Shown here piece after piece: positions 62,101 to 64,000 of a DNA stretch of 64,000 bases. Position 1 is the first letter of the stretch, and each line of letters begins with the position of its first letter. The position numbers were made by a program, and so were the translations under genes. Origin of the DNA: Crossiella cryophila (lineage in GTDB: Bacteria; Actinomycetota; Actinomycetes; Mycobacteriales; Pseudonocardiaceae); assembly GCF_014204915.1 (NCBI RefSeq), contig NZ_JACHMH010000001.1, positions 5,357,501 to 5,421,500 on the forward strand, given 5' to 3'. A model generated the notes under the pieces. That model ran no database searches. It was given only the letters and a program-made list of their open reading frames with translations, and was not told the DNA's origin.

Positions 62101-64000
62101 AACCCCGGCCAGGTCTCCGTGGCCTACCTGATCAAGCAGGCGGCGGAGCCGGAGTTCGGACCGGTCACCCTGTGGGGCGCCGACGAGGAGGTCACGAAGG
62201 AGCGCACGGGCAGGCTGACCGTGCTCAACGACGGGATGTTCCACGAGATCGGCGCGCCGGTGGCGCCCCCGCCGCCGGAACTGCCCGCCGCGGCGCCGGG
62301 GACGGGCCCCGTTGTCACCAAGGGCAACAGCGGGCGGATCACCGCCGTCAGCTACCCGCCCAGCGCCAACACCCCCGGCGGCCTGGCTCTGGTGCCCGAC
62401 CGCTCGCACACCCACGGCTGGCCCCGGCGGATGTACCAGGTGCACACCGGGCTGCCGGTGGACCGCGAGGGCCCGATCTACGTCTACCTGGTGGCCACCG
62501 CGGACGGGTTCCTGGTCGGTGACAACCAGGACCTGGACGCGCGCACGGTGGCAGGCACGATCCTGCGGGACGGCGGGGAGATCGCCAGGGACCCCGGCAC
62601 CAGGGTGCGAATGGTCCTGCTCGCCCGGGACAGCCCCGGTGACGCCTGGCGGCAGGCGGCCGGCCTGGCCACCGCACTGCGGCAGGGCGGCCCGTACCGG
62701 CAGGTGGAAGCGGCGGTGCTGACCGTCAACCCGGCCGCACCCGCCGAGCCGCCCGCGGCCGGGGACGCCGATTTCCACCTGGTGTCCACGCCCAGTGCCG
62801 AGGAGGTGCGCCCGACCGCGCTGACCAACGCCGAGGGCCTCGCCCACGGGTTCAACCTCACCGGCGACCCGTGGCCCGAGCGCGGTATCCGCAACGCCAC
62901 CACGCACGCCGAGCGGGTACTGGCCGTCACCCACTACGACCCGCAGGGCAGGCGGGTCGTCGAGGAGCTGCCGGTGTCCGCGCAGTGGCGGCTGGAACCG
63001 GGCCGGACCCGGCCGATCGCGATCTACCTGGACGTGGCTCCCGCCGGCGATTTCCGGGTCGGCCTGCCCACCGGGGTCTCCGTCGAGCGGACCCCGGAGC
63101 AACGGGCCGCCGACCTGGCCGCGGACCCCGGCTTCGTCAAGGCCATCGGCGGCGGGGTCCGGCCCGCGCTCAACCTGGTGGTCCGCGACACCGCGCCCGA
63201 CGCCCCGGCGCGCAGTCACGTCGAGCGGTTCCTGGCCGAGCTGGCCCGCCGCACCGGCGGGCACTGGGAGAGCAACACCTACTCCGGCCCGGTGGAGTTC
63301 GACCCGTTCGGCGTGCTGATCATCGCCCAGCCCAACACCTTCCGGCACCGGCCCACCCCGTTCCCCGGCGCCGACCTCTTCCACGCCGACCGGGTCTTCG
63401 GCCTGCCGTCGCCGGAGAACGGGTGGTCGCGGGCTGCGATGCGGCGCTTCGCCACCGCGGTCGCCGGGGTGGGGCGGGACGGGCGGAAGCCGCTGTTCGT
63501 GCTCGCCTCGGGATCCGGCCGCAGCACCACCGTGGCGCACCCCGGCGGATTCGTCACCGAGGAGAACGGCTACTGGGCCGGGGAGGGCCTGGCCCAGCGG
63601 CCCGAGTTCACCGGCGCGCTGCGACTCGACCCGGCGAGCCCGGTCGTGCTGATCACCCCGAACGGCGCCGCGCACAACGGTTACGGCGGCTTCGGTTTCG
63701 ACTTCGCTTCCGCGCTGCACGCGCACGGCCTCTACCCCGACGTGTACTCCGTCACCGGCGACGGCGACCTGGACTTCGACGCCGAGGACCCGCCCGAGCT
63801 GGCCCTGGTGTCCCGGCCAAGGGCCGGGGAACTGGACCTGCTGCCGATCCGTGCCGCCGACGGCACCCCGCGAATGCTGCTGGTCCGCTCCCCGGGGGAT
63901 GAGACCCTGATGGAACGGTTGCGGCAGTGGGCATCGGCGAGCACCCCGGCCACCCTGGCCACGGTCACCCTGCCCGAGGGGAAGACGCCAGCGCCGTGGC
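41122..64000 (+). CDS. Giant multidomain polytoxin-like protein, 3' end outside window
   Basis: GTG 41122 follows TGAGGA at eight bases. The frame then stays open to the last base: at least 7,626 residues with no stop. Order by residue: 1-300 helical, WXG100/CpnT-like with hydrophobic 106-135 and Gly-rich 196-214; 293-910 Gly/Pro linker; 927-2577 beta-rich, unknown; 2614-2783 coiled coil; 3010-3167 protein-glutaminase-like; 3320-3523 metzincin-like; 3633-3760 'lonely Cys' module; 4190-4313 OmpA-like; 4490-4770 papain-like; 4840-5007 ADP-ribosyltransferase-like; 5007-5093 acidic linker; 5133 on, repeated modules. Actinobacteria have giant 'lonely Cys domain' proteins of this kind. A secreted, type VII-delivered polytoxin is the best inference. 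Any C-terminal toxin or immunity gene lies beyond the window. Confidence 0.9.
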   Translation, partial: MTIEFDPKYEPLVILVAGSKVPRVSPNQARALGDAYEVLSGLVRDLGESVRAQIGSVEGAVSERMGKGFRDFIHKLVESLPQLEKSVHELSGSLRKLALDVEQGTYSMLIEIIFFVNSILWALASPFTAPLVPGFITSARFAIGRIAEKMHWAARLLAEAIQEGVEEVLQDVAVQLIQFAEGNRNAWDTFSIGMSALGGAVAGGVAGGMHIGMNNWRPGVGNSVLFHGATEAVADIAAGATGAAVGGGGFGDLWVGAVGGAFSGGAERGAGRVGERIGGALHGPSTVDGLGAGGIGGGGIGGGGVEGGGVGGAEGVGHGVGGSGVVGGGVGKGGNGSSEVGGDRGVVGGGVGGLGEKGVGGGRGGVGGGALGPGGLPVLPSSASAPGGVLVPPGGVGSAPVGAGLPSGGGSSTSGGVGLPPGGVGSVPGSVGLSPGGVGSVPGGVGLQPGGVGSVPEGVGLLPGGASSSPDGGLGRQGGVSSSPGGAGAVRGGGESQQGGGSAQDRVSVPSGGGSSSSGGMPTPPGRVGSSPEGVSLSPGGVPSLPAGASVPPVGVSVSPGGALLPPGGVAPGGVSPPSGVGSPSGVGSSPGDVGPRAGGVAAPGGVGAPGGVGALPGDVPVQPGAVPSSPGSAPTVPGGAGLPPVAAVPAPSDAHAPAPVVGPSAPAVGSPTPTPESPAPAAGLPTPAPGPPAPVAGSPTPASGLPAPVAGPPAGVVGQPTPVGGPSAPVAGPSTPVVGPPVPGAGGPGVDVPGVVQPPVAHPRLPEPQPDQPSPGVSPRQPEAQAPRGQTTQSGTSLPGAPQPASPQPANSQPTGPQPETHSTSSPTSTDPLRTDTLRTTVPTPDTAHTPASPAPHAETDLPQLSPVSGPAASPDAPSPFDPDALTNTNTVPAPTNTETPDQHEPPPPSAPPNDTPLTPHQLRDSVPRYLRDSHTLGAAQQKEHAQGPALDIEAHLKQIAPHVKKWDGVKEIGEKLAQDVGSTLGEGIRVRVKGDGAYYQLGMVSRFDWAGELLRDKGEAGYHLEQASKSKVSSVVREGDRRDNNIAPVLRFTGLPGVIVQVIPSVQSAPTEEVGSEVRQELGGSSGIEHGSPHEVSVPFRAEFSLHDEAGNLVRPVVGGSVVAADGEVTLAMPVDLGNRDGAGARVLRAERDGWGGVIRPARARALARLGVSPVGRADRRRLLGEDGRLAGPKLVRLPGHTLVEAVEVNRGPLPSDIPTFADQVIAKLGARFAGATAVGSEGREVVQEFLSERNIAAKLRAMALYDDRDPGDPSEVRERKELAYQEKRWIRSPVIFKGKNRGGFEWRQRSTQLEMRAVARWVRVDQTKHGVSITQRTHEHYEHTGRHGVQRLTGVHAFVGGGAELAPAFIAAGGLTYDTTLEHGATGGVTGSTAAKEALKITGDAVRYEMVYDIEVRQVGREGEQPWRLRGNVNAVQWTTAREAGWAGLVEADPRDTEFRSGADRTRFGPREFEHGQAILGMVEEVSSGQLLAQALRPLLEAVPLQKGWYLNKDKLIRSFTDHDIKDGKLTAKALAALERGKALTVALSEPEINRLTNRLIGPGLHVPVKRAGYFHDYRTTIVLKAEVGEISEGNPLTAEELLGIYRAKDVTGIDSGRGRGLGVAGGPQGRLLGPLGATGGTAVFGALYFGARGARTWASETTQSLGGKHNLERWRGGSLTEQGKLGDRPVRQFRAELTITSEIHADRRHTQAIRKISFGRRGRDLPAHARLTAPDPITVPLRMLLPEVLLGEADPRQQQPVQPRPNRPLADAPAPHALPAPLSRSFDDVEILAFTGAEAVQRSAEEMLSIATERDPVVRSRVGDIAYSINSRLAPEALRRDPRLFNRTTVIDSTKLLHGRRQADLFGALGVSFRPRLSARQVSAAEYQEVTRQLESSSKATGGAGTLDRYGGYVIAVPILTGNVESGTDSDTRVVPRGIFGISTSVFTVERGESQAEHLKGGEKIALRELPGKVVLARVDIEATVVAEARYKGNLSFGLAEPDPARTAGEVLDLPESALVWLTEDQFHELSTGTPPSPANATAPVERGIEPPPSLRPGESAGQSIGLGGIIDRIDLSPRIAELRAELAQVPGIGPELAARLLPESSLDPKNGNIDAVKRFLSEVNGAVHNSLNGGQANPIRAELRFSGQTYELTLDAAFTQAPERGVVRNVGKLKATVSAEFGGQDTRIRARTLFNGMFLVRAAMGLRKTRGLPPKDSAPGVARTRHADGQTGAGLGVEIAVGRRRRKKSAEHSVRHNHSGTFSGPAAVHRGRLELDLRIQRHGRTIAAVPVTEDVRITKIAEESYPAPEHGGRLGSTTTGPRPVTGTLSGPDLADWRSRLADGTPAPRLPALEHYWAEHYFGDVEVLRARVREVLAGSGIRITPKIRRALQAAITPATVRAGLSAAADGTFAVPLPGGVDRTVEIHFRLPAQPRFASASAGVRIGSYTTARQAAEMAVSTGKETALVQTAPFGSAGQSTTVERATGVDPTSAPSRTAFGDKSAYALRQGRVLTGPESDRLKATRLDENGPVLDPLMPWTNKGEDQHSRVLLAGAEFRVVARRRSKPAFGGDQDQATYQDLRVHDAYALRVREADAAALTGQTLPESLARATDALADKGKTWLDAERRRIAATAAAEQAGRPIEAGEQRRARANADRLGELDTRIQRQRAHLDTVREQFTIARNAAAARTRGLPSARKHLEHRRQALFKADTELRRLTDRRRELESLALDRGGVSAADKRRYTEAVARERAAVAAERAAEQAWWDAKALYDNEIAGVYAAENRQPAEAGTREPPPTAGRSAVEQAVTPQLPGGARVPRAPLPSPEVARAHQAVVLTLAEPAVDGGRLLGRLHRLMGLPDSGRLSTRVAGVLSAAHEDGRLSTVNYQRALQVMGRVSVFPADPAAERPIDSTAVPPGEQPVDLPQVVELAREVGTRVGNGDFEGAVTLLGGLNRDAQAILAVTEAYGVEFGRDLYPDLLASRPEESGYLKHLLGQVNSDPVPLEQAQDWFRRMRELTFDHHRYGALALPHDYPDDGCYFRAHRIALALWQLGAEPHKIFASGYGALHMRLTTAEHATGNRPLPVPMHYHVATTLFVDDPHGGHWAVIDPTAHPDGLLTVEQWLAAMDLDPRDARHYQGTAEAVRDQLMTEREQNPDDWHDYYPIVTPVVAITDARAYAFADLVEAEPMSWQRVDEDFREDVELMRNYYALAARRRVNRALADVVMRIWHNRAIGRAVDVQAVLDSLANLADREPVGGAGVLDREPEPLVLLYQLLPEHRERIEDALNPWEEESSTSGESSGSTEVPAAGAGHPGWRNRLAQVEFFPGAHRRGRVRTRPGEWRWEPVPGQPGRRRGVHSAEPVLERSAFEVWRGPIHGQPTTVVTVRVELDPEGRHSEAVREAVLRSARRGIDEYFNQDADGGPRTRPNGDRLHFRLVPDTADGHRHVVTMDPERPVDQNNWHPGQQPVTGAHEYGHMLGLVDEHGAQPGGLRVEGTLMGDYTAVAPDAVRMPDRFFQLVELAIGDVPAADQGTAAPSPVTAGLPDGAVVPTAPLGSGLGPFNRKMAFELPQARREPMRDADRDLLGIALPTRDGDDRVARLWAESTSAHPVREYHTLHSGQSDAVHRAQWDSADPARKPVFLYLHAGPERFRATTHQGILRIDGATLAEIALADPDFRRVLRDRPDAPIVLLACESGQRNESGGGGYDFRQRLTERGFDRRVFAPTQPINLVPAFGAINVDNGGRFVEIAGSALTPRPNLTRAYRTEPEGAPLFESLRPIAAEPVPSNDFPVAGRPESGLRTQERPELRIARDGTLALNGTGSVTGAEAVNEAREFFATPEVLAGAREALRRLGSLVEFEVQDSRVIIGDAGEQRVLHRVTPRLPAEPAEVGRDFAGIVHGAQADTLLFREPGGATEVVPVNIDDGLEVTGTLHLAEGLAESVESDAVSEVDAAAAAAFAGRDLRQVGGSPGRPLPGDRYGGMLSHPPERALLAEAARRAGLNQFAWAEPGQLYVRVSVPGAHEEAGYHFATVIAESADGRTQVTLENHAHVAEFDAAVRAAINENLARHHGFDRISAELDTRAELARTAGDTAEARRLERHRVLAEALGGIADTGYDNANPERRRRAWQAMAVELNVVPGPQRWHFRMYTKEPGESFFEQQALAANPLVAVALGGVHELAAVGVWFEQGQRGTPESERGGIRAGAREVARAAVLRAELGLPAPEVTITGYGNGRRGFPGPGPAARQRAGHVRAVYHAALTAELAVLQGDRPTVAAGDIAIHTRTGDSVGTPADRRRVTIEVSFGSPQDSPQRQAEAGYDRLTHGLPGLTLPTDAVRARIAEYTALATDGRLEHHALPEGVRDQLGTLQESLAGQGDPAVVRRVRGFVTEALLAASLTPVRDLREIRPLSSARLAQVLDDLNASLARGEDPFAQPASLVHGLAIPAAELPVRLAVLGQVNLGAQARAAVAGTPLATALLANPAALTEALFAGTGHEEQYFLNTCVAAAVNTGVRTRAPGLPALLHLGRVVAAATESRIGRVPAEIRDAQDRLFGRSQEQMTRKRVADARAEFDAIERRALALVGADQRDPGVRREWRALTDRWARSMQKLAAAELNRPTVPVLTPKVREGDWVGSAVLAVPLLVDRGARRLTGVDQEQYVAKFQAQLAMEPDGTLFGATDLFEGKQPRVGLAENLATGGARAEFWRQVAEGAGVVLDTPFHAAYLRASTVDGRRVFVLNDPKFAAPASLTPAELVAWADRVSAGVSARFFPSTGDDTRHGTQQHLGGPGGFLRVPVTRSGGERAGAFFPTEETPTELGAGPRAPIPGRRSAPADGTTTRRYGVDPHELNAVAVREVLLDRIDEWHPAWRTSAEPLYRYDLARPEQVFAAGFVPLDRNNYDLGSRVVADNGSVYVSLTSDPELHRHPQTGGLYHGRFRYEIQAPGGIVVNDTMLAHSSLHEHESEIAFAGGVLPRFIRGAQEVGADGELGEFRPNTGFRLEIEPVAAERDAESDFDPASDQESEFDPATDEDEDARSDPGSPEPIGGDPEPEAELAEWQGFGLTPRPGRRSASVQPGTSSLSPSDSDSDTASVASTASRSTVRLAQPGGGEHGVNAHTAGGLSFGATGAPETDQWDELHQALPSVSQRAKPFYVYATGQGDRFLVDGVLVDGAELARLVRTSPWFHFLADNHKVPVRLAAADPADPVGSRRAAREFANALRGNGKYRKISAATDRLALDAAGVATASFDLVSVAGPDDLHWHELKRENGGSFGMAFAAESADKLADTTDYRLRAVATESVDAAGDWQREYATQVWAPATDGDRTRPVVLMVGSSGPEFTVRLDDDSLLPVTPEHLASLLLRSSTFQRLTDGPIRPPLLVIGKDDALAPGARGLSNARFLAKLRALSGPWVSWDVTGDTRPDTFALTTVPAGSKFTEGKPPELAEVVHVSSDSVFGFPVRGGDRDPATETAALRDFIDEVEHGTATLRGPWQGTDPLVVAVDSPDGKHVRIGTSAGPALELDGRQFGRMLLADQDFRQLLEADPRRPVVLVARDAAVRDNFGGLGFDFAGELRAEGFFHDTHAPDGAARIEADRIQTGPGVGFVRVSRLRAGDLRRKVLANRDGVPVAVHLSLGDQRVDDEVDVWSWNVTAASVRQAEVAGGARTVRTPWAQGELPLFVLASSGDLGYRGLWRDHTDPRYAIALTPDQLGQVLRADPELRRILGRGMGRSSDRPIVLLGLDGKSTGARTFGKSLLSGGFSRWIHLPKGETTLTPDGRITLTGNGFTSRAPMLPGPGDIVTHAMANEALGVHGQFLPRDERDTHQMHLAAYRDSATRQKYYFRETTEQDRTGRDVIRSVAHLAPWAGIPGRSWSLDGHGSAAGFVFALRTDRPLHIGDAVAVDGAEAATLVFGTEVFQRAGLDPASPVSLGQCCTNALRLPEATRAAEFQIRWRQLRGAPARVFGATGVVEVWAHTATRGVENGEFTEVLPADGAGPPEVRIADLTMSRIPGLKVGFPSRSTTLPGSEVAEVRALARAVAAAAAWRRANNVPPPEVTVDGYGRPVPFHRHRGQANGQARADAVAAVLTDELTAHGVRLGELGLDVRPEHVVLRVHGHEAGLNQDSGVQVEVRLSGHDVGEQALLTAQATPQDAAATDALNLALAALAPAQSPPGTPQPATAQVAPAVPGTRGSSSSDESAEGRQAKRPRREPAGVAFPAGPNARGALAFARDPAELTRWRTVYQGLPARPGRPDPFYLFAAARDLVDGADLAARLAAADAYRQALAADPDLTVAVLGADPTRYARELREFAAAVRGSGPYREVIAADQPGRGGFQRVSRLGLADVEWVPLTDASRQVYGVGFPGTATAKLDWEALPETATSHSRRLIAEQAEDSSSAGTEDSGSEMGEGTETVAPWAPATEAGRAEPRHLLLEAADGGHVLLRKGTDRRLDVSAPELAELALATTVFAAAAQAGVRPPIVLATNELTPGQADPNTDLLAALRRLAGPWPGHARTGSVGHGYYGQLTVRPGERFTEIGLTLGEVVHFADGPRFGFPAAADRDTAIERSRQFATGGPWGDREPIHVALDGAPGHANVALGNGRIAEIEGDKLGALLLSDPGFRALLANEPHRPVVLVSAEGAARRNHGGLGFDFAGALRAAGHFTDVYAPTGPVGDSAFELVSTWRAGDLKTTVLSGEDGEADLLLVRAPGDEEFVADLRAWLEQAGEAALTTFLDAHGQPLDLPWTADAPPVFLLARTTGPGFAVQRADAAEATVTATELAQALRDEPALRGLLGTDGLRPLALIGFGTPVTGIGEFAAALAPGGYSRLMFAPDGRVSFDRPGVLRVEHGRFQLAAPITPGPADLVGYPHVRPDGTVFGQFFPTSAFDPLADSLNALSFAGEIQDTYQREVGGGQRTVGAAAPWAGRDPWLVDGHGEQGLGLGFAMATGRPHVRGDVVWLNGSAGARAIFGSETYRRAGARDAVLLGHCATAAANPGQVSVAYLIKQAAEPEFGPVTLWGADEEVTKERTGRLTVLNDGMFHEIGAPVAPPPPELPAAAPGTGPVVTKGNSGRITAVSYPPSANTPGGLALVPDRSHTHGWPRRMYQVHTGLPVDREGPIYVYLVATADGFLVGDNQDLDARTVAGTILRDGGEIARDPGTRVRMVLLARDSPGDAWRQAAGLATALRQGGPYRQVEAAVLTVNPAAPAEPPAAGDADFHLVSTPSAEEVRPTALTNAEGLAHGFNLTGDPWPERGIRNATTHAERVLAVTHYDPQGRRVVEELPVSAQWRLEPGRTRPIAIYLDVAPAGDFRVGLPTGVSVERTPEQRAADLAADPGFVKAIGGGVRPALNLVVRDTAPDAPARSHVERFLAELARRTGGHWESNTYSGPVEFDPFGVLIIAQPNTFRHRPTPFPGADLFHADRVFGLPSPENGWSRAAMRRFATAVAGVGRDGRKPLFVLASGSGRSTTVAHPGGFVTEENGYWAGEGLAQRPEFTGALRLDPASPVVLITPNGAAHNGYGGFGFDFASALHAHGLYPDVYSVTGDGDLDFDAEDPPELALVSRPRAGELDLLPIRAADGTPRMLLVRSPGDETLMERLRQWASASTPATLATVTLPEGKTPAPW
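41880..42260 (+). other. G-run-rich coding segment (G-quadruplex potential)
   Basis: The coding strand carries dozens of runs of four to six Gs, coding for a Gly/Val-rich linker of the giant protein. The same linker turns C-rich after about 43380. Both DNA and mRNA could fold into G-quadruplexes. Codon use (GGG, GTT, GGT) is unlike the flanking genes. Confidence 0.75.
42370..42516 (+). repeat. 42-bp tandem coding repeat in the giant gene
   Basis: Three full copies (42391-42432, 42433-42474, 42475-42516) and a preceding partial copy (from 42370) encode a 14-residue unit of form VGSVPxxVGLxPGG. The DNA period is exactly 42 bases and the copies differ by only a few substitutions, so they arose by recent slippage. 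Confidence 0.9.
50150..50620 (+). other. Protein-glutaminase-like domain in the giant protein
   Basis: Residues 3010-3167. Cys3040 lies in DDGCYFRAHRIALALW, His3092 in HYHVATTLFVDD and Asp3111 in WAVIDPTAHP. This Cys-His-Asp order and the FRAH and IDP contexts match protein-glutamine glutaminases, which deamidate glutamines in proteins. All three catalytic residues are present. Confidence 0.8.
51080..51690 (+). other. Metzincin-like zinc protease domain in the giant protein
   Basis: Residues 3320-3523. HEYGHMLGLVDEH (H3475 to H3487) fits HExxHxxGxxD with an acidic third ligand, and GTLMGDYT about 20 residues later could supply the Met-turn. A predicted zinc-binding metallopeptidase; the substrate is unknown. 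Confidence 0.75.
52020..52400 (+). other. 'Lonely Cys' module in the giant protein
   Basis: Residues 3633-3760. The strand PIVLLACESGQ carries Cys3697, preceded by a helix ATLAEIALADPDFRRVLRD and followed by GGGGYDFRQRL. The caspase/CHAT-like layout (strand-Cys, then GGxGxDF helix) recurs without the Cys in the C-terminal super-repeats. Whether this copy is a peptidase is inference. Confidence 0.65.
54590..55430 (+). other. Papain-like cysteine peptidase domain in the giant protein
   Basis: Residues 4490-4770. Cys4507 lies in QYFLNTCVAAAVNTGVR, His4724 in TPFHAAYLRA and Asp4743 in VFVLNDPK. The C39/papain order (Cys near the start, then HAxxxxA, then xNDP) is present, although about 215 residues separate Cys and His, more than in classical C39 domains. 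Confidence 0.65.
55640..56140 (+). other. ADP-ribosyltransferase-like domain in the giant protein
   Basis: Residues 4840-5007. Arg4880 lies in LYRYD, the S-x-T-S element is YVSLTSD (S4918 to S4921), and E4965-S-E4967 is an ExE in HESEIAFAGGVLPRFIRGA. This is the R-S-E pattern of cholera-toxin/pierisin-type mono-ADP-ribosyltransferases, with ExE where scabin and pierisin have QxE. All key residues are intact. Confidence 0.8.
56521..64000 (+). repeat. Degenerate super-repeats in the C-terminal part of the giant protein
   Basis: Modules recur in the same order. Type A near 56578, 59881 and 62467; type B near 57100, 60400 and 63019; type C near 57604, 60868 and 63490; type D near 58144 and 61366; type E near 58730 and 61980. 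The C modules share GGLGFDFAGELRAEG, GGLGFDFAGALRAAG and GGFGFDFASALHAHG. One unit is about 2.6 to 3.3 kb. Protein similarity is evident by eye but modest. Confidence 0.75.

Noticed and set aside
59716-63726. Minus-strand open frame of 1,336 codons
   Set aside because: Same reason: high-GC antisense shadow of the giant gene, no motifs and low-complexity composition.

Overview
The window is high-GC DNA (about 70% G+C) with GTG and TTG starts, ATGA/GTGA translational coupling and a chromosomal style typical of Actinobacteria. A conservon-type signalling cluster, LAL/LuxR regulators, a mycobacterial-style type VII (ESX) secretion locus and an isoprenoid module point to a filamentous actinomycete, most likely Pseudonocardiales. 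The genus cannot be fixed from the sequence alone. There are no tRNA or rRNA genes, insertion sequences or CRISPR arrays.

Layout. 1-3.5 kb: a conservon-like operon (DUF742 protein, sensor kinase, roadblock protein, small GTPase), followed by thioredoxin-like and peroxiredoxin genes (3.5-4.5 kb). 4.6-7 kb: small genes, namely an unknown protein, a receiver-only protein, a catalytically dead KAS III remnant and two convergent secreted proteins that share a perfect terminator hairpin. 7-15 kb: a regulator block with MerR, two large LuxR/TPR regulators (one without an ATPase domain) and two atypical LuxR response regulators. 15.3-33.5 kb: the type VII secretion operon, with two WXG100 proteins, a YbaB-like protein, two helical accessory proteins, a PPE-like Pro/Gly-rich substrate, EccC, EccD, EccB, a protein with a degenerate ADP-ribosyltransferase-like end, and EccA fused to a beta-helix. 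No eccE or mycosin gene is visible. 33.5-36.7 kb: an FAD oxygenase, an MpaB-like DUF2236 protein and a polyprenyl synthase, all coupled to eccA. 36.7-39.9 kb: a two-component system and another atypical LuxR regulator on the minus strand. 40.2-41.0 kb: a spherulin-4-like protein.

The outstanding feature is at the right end. From the GTG at 41122, reading frame 1 stays open to the last base of the window, giving at least 7,626 codons of one giant protein whose C-terminus lies outside. It begins with a helical, WXG100/CpnT-like N-terminus. Next come a 600-residue Gly/Pro linker, about 1,650 residues of beta-rich sequence of unknown fold and a coiled coil. A string of enzyme-like modules follows: protein-glutaminase-like (Cys-His-Asp), metzincin-like (HExxHxxGxxD), a 'lonely Cys' module, papain-like (Cys-His-Asp) and ADP-ribosyltransferase-like (R/S-x-T-S/E-x-E). 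The last 2,500 residues are degenerate repeats of the lonely-Cys-type module arranged in recurring super-units. Only six cysteines occur in all 7,626 residues, and each lies in a candidate active-site motif or a repeated module motif.

Working model (inference): the ESX machinery exports WXG100/PPE-like proteins and probably the giant polytoxin. The paralogous LuxR regulators around the locus, with a recurring TTGCCCGAA-type intergenic motif, control it. The isoprenoid genes are co-transcribed with the secretion genes for an unknown reason.
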